The position numbers and the translations under genes are program-made. DNA of 64,000 nt from Escallonia rubra (Eukaryota > Streptophyta > Magnoliopsida > Escalloniales > Escalloniaceae), in assembly GCA_033065855.1 (NCBI GenBank), contig JAVXUO010000818.1:1-64000 (forward strand), given 5' to 3'. Position 1 is the stretch's first letter. Every line of letters begins with the position of its first letter. Of this stretch, positions 36,500 to 49,300 are shown one piece after another. The notes under the pieces were generated by a model. That model was not told the origin of the DNA. It worked only from the letters and a program-made list of their open reading frames with translations, and made no database searches.

Positions 36500-37800
36500 G
36501 TTATGCTCGGACAAGGTTCTGCTCAGACAGAGTTCTGCTCGGATAAGATTTTGCTCGGGCAAGAATATGCTCGGATGGGATTCTGCTCGGGCACGAATCT
36601 GCTCGGCTGAGATCACTCTGCTCGGGCAGAATTCTGCTGGGATAGGATTCTGCTCAGGCATGAATCTGTTCGGATGGGATTCTGCTCGGGCATGAATCTT
36701 CTCGGTCGAGATCACTCTGCTCGGGCAGAGTGTTCGGATGGAATTCTGCTCGGGCAGAGTGTTCGGATGGAATTCTACTCGGATAGGATTCTGCTCAGGC
36801 ATGAATCTCTTCGGATGGGATTCTGCTCGGGCATGAATCTGCTCGGCCGAGATCACTCTGCTCGGGCAGAGTGTTCGGATGGAATTCTGCTCGGGCAGAA
36901 TTCTACTCGGCCAAGATCACTCTGCTTCGGGCAGAGTGTTCGGACGGAATTCTGTTCGGGCAGAATTTTGCTCGGATGGCATTCTGCTCGGGAATGAATT
37001 CTGCTCGGGCATGAATTTTGTTCGGCCAAGATCACTCTGCTCGGACAGAGTGTTCGGATGGACTTCTGCTCGGGCAGCATTCTGCTCGGGCAGAGTTTTG
37101 CTCGGATGTCATTCTGCTCGACCAAGATTACTCTGCTCGGGCAGAGTTCTGCTCGGATGGCATTCTGCTTGGGCATGAATTCTGTTCGGCCAAGATCACT
37201 CTGCTCGGGTAGAGTGTTCGGATGGAATTCTGCTTCGGGCAGCATTCTGCTCGGCTGTTGTCACTCTGCTCGGGCAGAGTGTTCGGACGAGGTTTTGCTC
37301 GGCAATGAATTATGTTTGGCCAAGATCACTCTGCTCGGGCAGAGTGTTCGAACGGGATTCTGCTTGGCCGTTGTCATTCTGCTCTAGCAGAGTGTTCGGA
37401 CGGGATTCTGCTCAGACATGAATTCTGTTCGGTCAAGGTCACTATGCTCGGGCAGAGTGTTCAGACGGGATTTTGCTCAGGAAGAATTATACTCGGGCAG
37501 AATTCTGCTCGGTCGTTGTCAATCTGCTCGGGTAGAGTGTTCGGACGGGATTCTGTTCGGACATGAATTCTGTTCGGCCAGGGTCACTCTGCTCGGGCAG
37601 AGTGTTCGAACGGCATTCTGCTCGGGCGGAATTCTGTTCGGCCGTTGTCATTCTGCTCGGCCGTAGTCAGTCTGCTCGGCCGTAGTCAGTCTGCTCGGGC
37701 AGAGTGTTCGAACATGATTCTGCTCGGCCTTTGTCACTCTACTCGGGCAGAGTGTTCGGACGAGAATCTGCTCGGGCAAATTCTGTTCGGCCAAAATCTT
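36500..37800 (+). repeat. Dense array of CTGCTCGG hairpin-forming repeats
   Basis: Dozens of CTGCTCGG or CTGTTCGG units recur at roughly 17-25-base spacing over 1.3 kb. Two hairpin forms alternate. CACTCTGC-TCGG-GCAGAGTG has perfect copies at 36713, 36854, 37262, 37328 and 37585. GAATTCTGC-TCGG-GCAGAATTC occurs at 36882-36903. Stops are rare in all frames, so long spurious frames run through it on both strands. It ends about 145 bases upstream of TATAAA at 37945, so it may be the U3 part of an LTR. Confidence 0.9.
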
Positions 37801-37944
37801 GGTTCCTTCCACGTGTCTCCTTCTCCATTAATGTCTTTGGGCGGGAATTTGAAAATTTTCAAGCTTCTCTACTCTTCAGCTTGTGACACGTGTGGGATAA
37901 ATGAACCGTTGTGTTTGCCAATGAACTGTTACTTGGGGTTTCTT

Positions 37945-37950
37945 TATAAA
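37945..37950 (+). promoter_or_regulatory. TATA box upstream of the Transposase_28-like frame
   Basis: TATAAA followed by AAGAG, 138 bases before the start codon at 38083. CACGTG boxes near 37,810 and 37,888 lie between it and the hairpin array. Confidence 0.5.
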
Positions 37951-38082
37951 AAGAGAACTTTCACTTCATTTTACCTTCACTCGAAATTTTTCGAAGCACA
38001 CTACTCTTCAAGTAAGTTTTTCTTCTTCTCTCTCTGTTCAGCGCTTCAAGTTTGTCGTAGTTTCCTATTTGTAGTAGAAAAC

Positions 38083-38736
38083 ATGTCCGATACTTCAGTG
38101 TCTGTTTCGTCTCCTCAAGAGAATATAACAATAAGTAGTAGCTCATCTTCGAGTTCAGAACGAGTTCTGACTTTTGGAAGTGAAGTTGGGACTTCGAATC
38201 CAATATTTCCACAACCTTCAACTTCGCAACCATTACCACCTTCATCCTCTCAACCTCCACAACCTTCAACTTCTCAGCCTTCGTGTTCTTTGTCCGGAAA
38301 GAATGCCTTAGGAGATGTGAAGGATCAAGCCAAGGATAAGGCTAATCCCAAGCCTTGGTATACTGCTGACGAGAAGTCAAGCAAGATGTCCACAGAAGAG
38401 TTGCTGGAGTTAATTCGGGAGTATCCTCTTCCCGAAGGTTGGTATGCTCGTCTCCCTGGTTTGCAAGAACCAGCTAACTATGGCATAAAATTTGAGACTG
38501 GGATCTATGAAGAGCAAGTGACGTCTGGGTATAGGCTTCCTCTTCACCCATTTGCTTTTCGTTTCTTTGAGCATTATCGAATCGCTACCGGGCAGCTTGT
38601 TCCAAATGGTTGGAGGAAGCTTGCTGGGCTCATATATTTGGTTCAGACTTCGGGCTACAAACCAGATGCAATAGATTTTATGAGAGTATTCTTCGAAATT
38701 TGTTTTGTCAAAGGAGTCACCAACTGTCCGGGATGA
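38083..38736 (+). CDS. Transposase_28-like (putative gypsy type) reading frame, partial
   Basis: 217 codons from ATG. Residues 1-65 are low-complexity Ser, Pro and Gln. A basic stretch (KDQAKDKANPKPWYTADEKS) follows, then YPLPEGWYARLPGLQEPANY, LPLHPFAFRFFEHYRIATGQ and AIDFMRVFFEI, which fit the Pfam 'putative gypsy type transposon' domain seen at the start of plant gag-like proteins. The frame stops close to a truncated Copia LTR, so the element is incomplete. I chose the ATG at 38083 because it follows the TATA box at a suitable distance and begins the Ser-rich leader. The in-frame run further upstream lies in the repeat array. Confidence 0.7.
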   Translation: MSDTSVSVSSPQENITISSSSSSSSERVLTFGSEVGTSNPIFPQPSTSQPLPPSSSQPPQPSTSQPSCSLSGKNALGDVKDQAKDKANPKPWYTADEKSSKMSTEELLELIREYPLPEGWYARLPGLQEPANYGIKFETGIYEEQVTSGYRLPLHPFAFRFFEHYRIATGQLVPNGWRKLAGLIYLVQTSGYKPDAIDFMRVFFEICFVKGVTNCPG

Positions 38737-38746
38737 TATTATATTC

Positions 38747-39242
38747 ATAAGTCATCATACACTCATCTCTCTTATTCTAGTACTTCAACTTGTACTCATC
38801 TACTTATTGAGAGTGAAATTTTGTACACATTTCTTCATTGAAAGGTTCTTGTATCAAAGCTTGGGGTTGTCAAGCTTGGGGTTGTCAAGCTTTGGAGCTT
38901 TGGGTTTGTCAAAGCTTGTTCTTGATGTGGGCATAACATCAAGGGATTGTAAGAGGTTCGATCTTGACCCGTAAGGAAGATCATACTAGTGGATTCTAGG
39001 GCCTTTCAAGGGACTTCCTTGAAGGGGTGGAGGTAGGCTTGTGGGTATATCAAGTCGAACCATTTAATTCTCCTTGTCAAGTATCTCTAAACCCTTCTCT
39101 CTTTACTTTATCGTTTTACATTTGTGTTGAGATTGGTTGTTTGTTTATTTGAGTTATTGAGATTGAGGTTTGTTGGTTGTTAATTTTTAAAGTAGTCTTA
39201 AAATCCTATTCACCCCCCCTCTAGGGTTATTTTATTGGTTTC
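38747..39242 (+). mobile_element. Truncated Copia LTR fragment, + orientation
   Basis: It matches the R/U5-proximal half of the inner Copia LTR in reverse orientation relative to the two other copies. It ends CTAGGGTTATTTTATTGGTTTCA at 39242. The 5' part of the LTR is absent and no duplication was found. Confidence 0.8.
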
Positions 39243-40245
39243 AATATTTTTGTGGCACATATCAAAAATCATATGTGATCACATATTACCTGCAATTGAA
39301 TGACAGATAGCCTGTAATAGTTGAATACGGTTTGTTTCTTGTGTATTTATTTTTGTGGGGGGTTGGGGGGGGGGGGGGGGAAGAAAGATTATAATTACGA
39401 ATAAGTGTTTTTGAGAGATTCCTTTTGTATTTTGTTGAAGACACAGAAGTTTCATACAAGTTCAAGTTGGGTTGGACTATACATCACAGTTCCATTAATG
39501 AGGTATGTCTAAAAACTCTACTTTTTAGGAAACCAAATATAAATAGATTTGATTCTATTTACTAAATGCTTGTGCTAGATGTTTTGCTCAAGCATGATTC
39601 GATTGCTTTCATGTAATCATTAGGTATACCAAAAATATCACATTTTGTATAACATCTTCATTTTGTTGTTATGTGAAGCCACAATAAAACTTGTATCACT
39701 GTTCAATTGATTAGACTTTTTGGTAATTTATTTAGTTCAGAGCTCTTCTTTCTCATTTATTATTCAATAAAATTCTTATTTTCAAATAAATAAAGAAAGC
39801 TTTATTTTTTCTCTTATCGCGATGAATAAAAAAAAAAAAACTCTAAAAATCTCATAAAACCAAACCAAACCAAACCAAATTATAATAAAGTATTGAAAAT
39901 TACAAATCTTTAAGTTTATACTATAAATCAATTAAACAGATTACAAAAACAAGGTTCATTCTTTTAGTTTGTTCACTTGCTCTTCTTTTCAACAGTAACA
40001 TCAAACATCTCTTTAATTGAGCAACTAACAAAGAAGATTTTTTAACGTTAAACCGATCACTAATTGCGAACATCAAATATATTTTTCTTTTAAAACAAGT
40101 CATTAAAAATAAGAAGATAACTGAATTATATTATTTATGCTTAAAAAACTTGATGATATATCATCTTAAAATTTATTCACGTCCACGTTCACGTAGAAGT
40201 ACTGATAAACAACGCAGCAGAAGAGAGAGGAAACGAAGCGGTAAA
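39243..40245 (+). promoter_or_regulatory. Upstream region of the OB-fold gene
   Basis: AT-rich, with a G run at about 39,357-39,380 and no recognised transposon. No strong TATA box is visible. A purine-rich leader (GCAGAAGAGAGAGGAAACGAAG) precedes the start codon. Confidence 0.4.
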
Positions 40246-40356
40246 ATGGCAGCAATGGGGTGGTACGGACCTCTAATAGACCTATCCAAGGCATCCTCTC
40301 ACATCGGCGATTATGTCCAACTCCTCGTTCTCGTTCACAAATCCACTCCTATTCAG
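40246..40356 (+). CDS. OB-fold gene exon 1 (residues 1-37)
   Basis: Starts AAAATGGC and ends CAG|GTTCCT in phase 0. It encodes the conserved MAAMGWYGPLIDLSKASSHI start and the first strand of an OB fold. Confidence 0.9.
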
Positions 40357-43300
40357 GTTCCTCTCTCTCCTGCCCACCCCCACCACCACCACCACACACA
40401 CACTCACAATCACGCACATTTTCTCATTATCCGTTTGTGGATGCTCCTCCATCCGATTTATTGACTTTATCCTCTTTTGGCTTTTTATGAAATCTTAGGA
40501 TAGATTTACCACATGTTAAAACATCAAATTAATATCAAATCAAATAGCAATTATAGATTAGGCTAGTATCGTTTGGCTACTAAGTCAGTGTTAGATCTAC
40601 TTTAGTATTTCCCAGAAAAGCTATAAGAGGATAGATCCGATAAAATGGAGTGGAGGGAGTATAATTTAGTGATCATAATCATGGATTTTGCTGAACAGAG
40701 AAGTATATCTGTGTATCAAGGTTCATGGCTGATGAAACTTTAGTGTGCAAGGTGCAGTATAAGTTGTCGAAAAGTGGACAAGTGATTAGGACAGACATTC
40801 AGGTGGGTGACGATACCCGCCGCTTTTTCTCCGTCTCCATATGGCAAAAGCAGATGGGCTCGTCAATTGTTGCTGGCAGTCTTATTTTGCTACACAGTTA
40901 GTATTGCTCTTCCCAAATTTTTATCCAGGTTTTTGTTCATGAAACAGTTTTCCAGAATACTTTGATTAGAGTGTCACACATCATTTGTTCGTTACTTTTT
41001 GGGGATTTAAGTCTGAGAAAGGCTAGCATTACACTAATTCAGATCTGCTTAAGTTCATTTTGTTTGCATAGTTTATGTACTTCCTGGGTATGGTATGGTT
41101 TATGTTACTTAATTTGCATATTCTTGTTCTGCATTAATGACTTATTTCACTCACGATAAAACATTGTGAAGATCTTCAATAGCAAAATTTGAGGACCTTC
41201 AATGGCAAGGTTGCTCCATTTTGACCTGGTGGCCAGGGCCACTCCAAGTTAGTGGGTATAAGGCTGCATTATAAATTTTCTTGTTCCTTGCATTCTGGTA
41301 CCTCTTATTCCTTAGACATTCAAAGGGCAGTACACTATCCTAGTTTTACCAGAGCTCTAAATATATGTCTCCTTGGTTTCCTGGAGACAATCTAATTTAT
41401 CCTTGAGTAACTCCCTTTTCTGAAAAGACTGGAAAAAACATTACTGTGGTTACTTCGCTCAAATTGACAAGCAGATTACAATAAAGGCCAAGTGCTCCGT
41501 AGTAGTTATTTCTGGTGCTTTTAGTACTTCTAGTGATGAACGTGGGGTTCTTATTCATAAATAAGTTAGTTAGCTTCATTTGCAAGCAGCACTTGAAGGG
41601 TTCCAGAAGCGATCTTCTGGACATGGTATTAGTTCAGCTCTGGTCATAACATCATGCAGTTTTAAATGGTATGACAAGGTTTTTGTGGCAAACAACTACA
41701 AAATTGGTGGATCACCCGGAGTTCCAATGATAAATAATAATGGTAATCAGAATTTTAGCCATCAGCTCAACGATAATAAAATGAATTTGTTGTTGGTTAA
41801 TAATCACCCAATAGAACATTTCTCTCACTCTATTCAGACAATAAGTATGAAATTCTACCTTTTTCATATGGTGGTCATATACTTTATGTGTTATTGTTCC
41901 TTTCCAGCTAATCATTTTGGGTCTTCTTGTTATTGTGAGTAAGAAGACTAAGCAATGTCATCAGTTGTCGATGTCCCCTTTGAAGTTATTTTGCTTTGTA
42001 CTATCCATATTTCGGCTCTCCTTTTTGTTGTTTTCTTCTTTCCCTTTGTGGGGGTGAATGAGCATTGGTTTCTGTGAAATGGTTGTTGGTGCTGTTCCGT
42101 CCTTGCCAATTCGTATTCGACATGGTCCAGATGTTGCCAACCTTGTTCGCTCTGTTAGCTCTTTAATGTGAGAAAAATCTCATTTTTTTGGTGGTTCTTA
42201 AAAAGCTGCAACCTTTGGGAAAGAAAAAACTTATGTGTATATCACACATATGTATACTTTGAGAAGACCATTTCAAGGGGACAATAAAGGATTGTCTATT
42301 GTCTTCACTAAAGTCCTTCCAAGCTATTCTTATGTGACTATAATGCAGCATTGAGTTGCCACAAACTCGATTTTCGTTATACAAGAGGAAAATTTGAAAT
42401 CTTGAGTACTAGTGTGAAAGATTTAGGAGAGCAATCAATTCAAAAGAAATGTCGTAAGCAAGCTTAACTCCAGGGTCATCGAAAGAGGCGGAAATCATTA
42501 GAGAGGTGGGTTTCTTCCTCTATGAACTTCGATGGATCTGGCACTTGTATGGAGGAGGTGTCTCTAGGTCAATGGAGGTTCCTCAAGCAGCTCTGGGGGC
42601 AGATTTAGAGAGATTCTGGTCGTTTGCACAGGGGTGTTCAATTCCTCTTCGTTGAGTTCATCGACGACGGCAAATCTAGATTCGTGTTACATTCCTGAAG
42701 AGCAGTTTAATCGGGCTGCAAGATGGTTGCTGATAATCTGAGAAGGTTTTTAGCTGGTATTGTTGAATCGTCTGGTCCACCTCAACCGTCGTTTTTGCTG
42801 GTGGCTCAGATCTCTACGTGGCCCAATCGTCCCTTGCCATTGACTAAAAGAGGGTATATTCGGAAGCGGTTAACATGGTCGTTGAGGAGTCATCGGTGGT
42901 CAATAGTCCTTCCTTTACGAAACGGTGTTTGGCGGGTCGCTTGAGCAGGTATGGTAAAGTGCTTCTTTCTGCTCCAGTGGTTCATTTGAAGTAGAAGGTG
43001 GCTGGCAGGTTGTAAGTGGCCGATCTGAGTGGTACTTTCTATGTTTTCGAGTTTCCTTCTGTGGAAGAAGTGGCTAGGATTCTGAGTGAGAAGCAGTGGG
43101 TGTGGTATGCATCCCCTGGATGTTGGATCAGTGGTATTAAGACTTTGGATGCAATAAGGTTGGTTTGTCCCGGATGTTATCTGAGTTGGAGCACTTTTCT
43201 TCCTCTCCATCTTTGGGGTTTAAGCTATCGGCAAACTGTGTTGTGGGAGGCTGGGAGGTTTTTTGAGGAGGACGACGAAACTGTCTCTTGCAGGAAGTTG

Positions 43301-46300
43301 CTATTGGCTCAAGTGAAGGTGTGGTTTGGAGGGAAGATTCCGGCTAATTATTGTGCCGGAAATTCTTTGTTCTTATTTTGTCTGAATGAACGGCATTTTG
43401 CGAGTTTCAGGAGGCCGGCAGCAAATTCTTGTTTCTTTCGGCAAATAAGGTGGTGGAGAAGGCGACTGGTATGCTCTTAGTGAGGCATTTGAGATTTGGT
43501 AGGAGTGGCAAGCAGGTTAGATGGCGTCCAAAGTAGGATTTTGAGTGCCTGAGACAAAACAACACGTGGAGAGGGAGCAGTTCTTACCCGAGCCTGTTGA
43601 ACTGTGGTGCAACAAATCTAAAATATTGGGCCTTAAGTCTCTTGATGTGTAGCCCAAGAGTTTAGTTCTTATTAATCAGCCTTAAGTCACATTGGGTACG
43701 GCAATCTGAAAAGCAGACAAAACACTTGTTTAACACCTAATAATGGCAGGAATAATGGTTAACTAGTGGTACAAAAACAAGGTTCCCCAAACAGGTCAGA
43801 GGTGTTTTACCTGTGGAGACCCTGATCATTTGTCATACCACTGCCCTAAAAGGAGAGATGGTAGAACCAACATCCAGAGGGAGGTGGAGATGGCAGCCAG
43901 CATGATGGAATTTCGTACGAATGCGATAGCAAAGACGAGGATGAAGTAGAGCTTAGTCCAGTAGGTGAGATGCTTGCTGTTTTACGTGCAATGGTGTCCC
44001 AATTCAATAATGAGGATGAAAAATAACTATATGCAGTGTAAAAGCATCTTTTGAACTTGAGGTCTATCTAAGGGGACAGTCGAAGTATTAAGAAGTTGGT
44101 TTCCACTGACATGGTTAAATTTTTTTTTCTTTCCACTGAGAAACACCCAAAATCATACAAGGTGTCTTGGTTTTGAAGAGAAGCAGAAGTCCCTATTGCT
44201 AAAAGGTGCTTCGCCAATTTCAATATGGGTAATAAATAGAGGTTCTGTTTGGTGTGATATTACACCTATGATGTTGCTCATGTGTTGCTTGGAAGACCTT
44301 GTGCTGTGAAACTTGTAGAACATAAACAAGAGGAGGGAGAAACAAAATAAGAGAAGGGGAGGGAATGTAATGGTTACTCTCAATTCACAATAAGGTGATC
44401 TCTCTGTTACAAGAGGTGACAAGATAAACATAAAAATGGAAAAGATCAATCAACTCTTAATTGATTCAATCATATCATTACTGATTTGGCTGAATCTTAC
44501 ATTTATTTAAATACTGAAATGTGAAATCCCTAGTTATCCCTAACTTATGTCTTGAATTTTCGAGAATAAGTCTTCCAAGTCTTCTGATTACACTGAGTTG
44601 TTTTTCCATCATTCTCCCCAGGTTGCGCCGGTAGCCACCCTGGCTAGAGGACACCATTTCAAAATCCAAGATACTATCTATGGCAGTATGTGGCTGTTAT
44701 ATGTCGGAAGGAGAGGCTGGAACAGGAGGCACAAAAATGGAACTTGGAGGAAGACCTGTAGACACTGTTGGAGGCTCACAATTGCCTCGGTAAGAAATAA
44801 GTCCTAAACTGGGCTAATGCTCATTAAAAGGCAAGTCAAGCAAATAAGCATTTGGGCCTTCTTTGCGAATGATACGAAATGGTCCAGGGGCTTGAGAATG
44901 CAACTTTCTAAAGGAATTTCGGGGGTAACGCTCGGGGGCAGACACAAGCCATAACAAAGTCACCTGCATTAAACTCAAGTGCCTACGATGGTAATCTGCA
45001 CCAAATTTATAGTTTTCATTACTCAACGCTAGTTTTCACGGATTTCAGCATGCAAATCATGAATATGCGAGCAAAATCACCGGCGGACTCCGAAGGGTGG
45101 GAGTTGGGAAGTAAGGGAACCAAGTCTATAGGCTGACAGGGGGAATAACCATTAGGGCTCTTGCGAGTGGTGCGGTTAACGGAGTTGTTATAGGCAAACT
45201 CCGCTTATGGAAGAATCAGATCCCACATACCTTAATGTTCCCCAACTAAAGAACATCAGTCTGGGGGTCGAAAGCGAAAGAGAATATGAGCTGAGTCCCA
45301 AAAAGTTTCCATAAGGTTTTCCAGAAGTAACTAATGAACTTAACAGCATGGTCAGACACAACAGAGGTGGGTAAGCCACGGAGGCGAACCGCTTCCCAAA
45401 AAAAAACTTGGCTGCATGAGAGGTGTCAACAGCCTTTGCTACATGGAATGAAATCCACAACAACAAGCACATAATCATGTCTACTAGTGGTTTTAGGCAA
45501 GCCTAAGACAGTCTAGCTCACGTATTTCATGGGAGGCGTGGAACAGGTAAGGGAGTGTAAAGACCTGTGTTAGATTTCTTACCCTTAGCTAATTGACAAG
45601 TGCAGCACTGGGAATCGATGCTAGCAACATCCCTCTTCACGGAGGGTCGATAGAATCTGTGTTCAACCAAAGCAATGGTTTTGGCCTTCCCAAAATGGCT
45701 TGCAAGCCACAGCATGCAGCTGGCAAACAAGAAAATCACGGACTGAAGTACGAGGGATGCATAGGCGAGTCTTAAGAAAAAGAAAGCCGTCTTTCATAAT
45801 GAGTGATCTAGATGATCATGATGATGGCCAGCCTAAAGATCTTGAATGATATGACCACAATCAGCACAAGTAGTGTACTCATCCTCAACTCTATTAAAGT
45901 CGATAATAGTGACGTTCATTGACTGCAAGACAAGAAAGACATGACTCAAAGCATCAACAACATTGTTCTCCACGCTGGCACGATGTTCAAGAACAAACAG
46001 AGTATCATGTAAGAAGGCAACCCACTTGGCATGACGAGGATTTAACTTGGTTGAGAGTGTAGGTATTTGAGGGCTTCGGGTTCAGAATACAAGACGAACT
46101 CATTGGATAACAAGTAGTACGCTAATGCCATAAAGCCTAAAGGATAGCATAAAACTCCTTACCATAGGTAGAGTAGCGTTGTCTCGCACCATCGAGTTTT
46201 TCGCTAAAATAGGCAATTGGGTGGCCACGCTGACTTAGCACGTTCCCAATGCCAACACTAGAAGCATCATAAGAGACCTTACAGACTTGGGAGAAGTTTG

Positions 46301-49300
46301 GGTATTGTATGATGGGAGTAGAAACCATCCTTGTTTGATTGTCTTAGAGGTCATGAGTGGCTGCCGGTGTCAACTTGAACTCTCCTTTCTTCGTACAATT
46401 AGTTAGGGGTGCTACAAAGGAACTAAAGCTCTTAATGAAAGTACCAACAAAATGTGGCCAATCCATGAAAGTTGTGAACCGTAGAATGTTCTTGGTTCAA
46501 GCCGGTTGGTGAGAGCATGCACCTTCTTGGGATCCACAAAAATCCCTTGTGAGGAGATGATAAAGCATAAAAAGGGTACATGAGACTGTAGGAAGTAACA
46601 CCTTCTTAAGATTGGCAAAAAAATTGGCCGTATGGAGGGTGTTAAGAACCGTTTGGAGGTGGTCCAAATGAGTACGCTCAGCCATGCTAAAGATTAGATT
46701 GTCATCAAAGTACACTAAAACTTTTCTGAGTAAGGGGCATAGGATCTGAGTCGTCACTCGCATGAATGTGCTTGGGGCGTTAGACATACCAAACGGCATA
46801 ACTAACCATCATAAAGACCATCTAGGTCTTAAAGTCGGTTTTCCGCTCATTGCTAGGTCCCCGAACTTGGTAATAACCACTACATGTGTCAAGTTTCGAG
46901 AACCAACGAGAATTGGCCATCAAATCTAACATGTCGTGCAGCTGAGGACTGGGAAACTTATACTTGATAGTGATTTTATTGATGGCACGACTGTAAGCGC
47001 ACATTCGCCACGTGCCATCACGTTTAGTTGTCAAGAGGGCAGGCACAACACAAGGACTCGTTCTTTCACGAAAAACTCCACGCTGTAAAAGCTCGTTAAC
47101 CTACTGTTGAAGCTCACCGCACTCTGTAAGATTCTTTCGATAGTGAGGCAAGTTGGGTAACTGGACCCAGGGGCCAAGTCGATGGCATGTTAGATGTCTC
47201 ACAAGAGAGGTAGCTCGGTAGGAATGAACTCAAGAATAACATCCTGAAACTCATGCAGCAATTGACCAACCTTAGCAGAAAGGGCGTGTAAGGGTGCAAG
47301 AGGATCAACAAAGGCTTCCCGCATCACCAAGGCTAACAAAGCTGGATTCGCGACCCTTTGCCTCGAACTCTCAACGGTTAAAAGCCGAAGGGTATGCTTC
47401 TTTGGGGGTGGCGATGACTTCTTAGACGGGTGAACATTCTCAGGGGGCTTTGTAGGTAAGAGGTTGATAGTTATCTCTCCGTGCTTGAAAGTGTATGTGT
47501 TTTTTCACCCATGATGCTCAACTTCTAAGTCATAAAGCCACGGGTGACTAAGTAAGATATGAACAACATCCATGGGAATGACATCAGACCAGACTTTGGC
47601 TGAACAAGCACCTATCTGGAGAGGAACTAGGCATCGTTGTGAAATGAGAAGAGAATTCTTATGAACCCATGCAACTCGAAATGGTGTAGGGTGAAGTACA
47701 GGTTATGCTCATGGTACTACCCCTGTTATTGACGAGTTTGCGAATAGTGTTCCCCCATGAAAGATAGATCTGAAAGACGCTTGTGCCTTAGGGTCCTTCT
47801 TCGTAGGAGTAGACAAGATGCACATCATGATGTTGAGGGTAGGCGCGTCATCAACCCAAACATTCTGACATTCATCCTCAGTATCATGTTGAGTACCTAC
47901 ACCCTCAACAATATCTTCAGAGCCTCCATCTGAGCGATGGATATAGTGTGGTGAGGACAAAGATCGGCTATATGACCCCGATTCTTGCAGTGATTACACA
48001 CTACACATTCACGAGGGATTTCTAAAGGGATAAGGCCTTATAGAAGGCGCCAGCGGACTCAAACTCTTGAAGGCGAACGGCCCTTTGTAGCTCGGGTTTT
48101 AACCCATCGAGAAAGCGATTAACGGAGACCCAAGGAGCTTCATGTATAGCACATCTCACAGTATGCTCCTCAAAGCGAGACTTATACTTGGCTAGCCCCG
48201 TAGTTTGTCTCAGTTGCATCATCTGGGAATGCATTTTTTTACTGTAGTAGGTGGGAAGGTGTTTTTATTTTAGTTTTAAGCGCATCCCGGCCCATATGGT
48301 AATGGGAGGTTCAACTAGTTGCGTGAGGGTATCCTCTACTCCGAGCCAATAGCGGTCGGTAGCCCCAATTAATATCATATCAGCAAAACTAATGAGCCCC
48401 GAGTCTTGCATGCGATAAAAGCTAAATAATCCTCCATCTCAGCTAACCAAATAGAAAAATGGCGAGGGTTGAGACAACCATCAAAGCTAGGTGCATCAAC
48501 TTTGACACGACGAGTGGCGTCACCAAAGTCATCCGATCAGTAACAGGACTGACGATCATCCTTATGAGCATGAAGTTCGCCTATAGTTGAATTGTGAACA
48601 TGATTGTCTCCAATAGTCCTCTAATTTGGAGAATGGGTCCCGTAGGAGTGGTAAGAATGCCAGATTGGTTATCCTTGGGACCAATGGAATGGGTTCATTA
48701 CTGGTTCCTTGGTACTCGCGTTTCTAATGGGTAATGTAGATTTGGTGGGGGGATTCCTCCAATCGAGTGCACAAGTTAGTGACGCTTGAAGAGACCTCAC
48801 ACAATCCTTAAGTGTCTGGAATCGTTCACTGATTATCTTATCTCGCGCACTAACAACGATGAAATTGCGGAAATCCGTCTAAAATGTTTAGGTTTGAAAA
48901 CCTTGAACTACTACAGATGTTTAAGAGGAAATGAAGGAGTAAGAAAGACAACAATTGTGCGCTCACGTACCAAGGGGGTTGACGAAAATGAAAAAGGGTG
49001 GGAAGATGGATAATATTGGGCAGTGTAAAAGATTTGAGTCAAGTTTAAGTCATGTAGCTATTTGCTCGACTAGCCAACAAATAAAGGAGTTGAACAGAGT
49101 TCAATGTGAGAAGTACACTTTGCGAAGTGATTTAAAACCTACCATGGAATAACACGGGTGAGCTATCTCGGTTGGGCAAGCGGCTTCAGATGGTGACAAA
49201 GAGGAGATGACACGGCGTCTTGGCGAGGAGGCAGTTTAGCAGTGGCTGCGAAGAGAGGGCTGAAAGGCTGCGAGCACCAATGGATGATAAGGCCTGCAGT

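Noticed and set aside
36500-37800. CRISPR-like array or repeat-containing protein (long frames on both strands)
   Set aside because: Spacing is irregular, there are no unique spacers, and this is plant DNA. The open frames arise because the repeat unit has few stops; all encode the same kind of shifted Cys/Ser-rich repeat.
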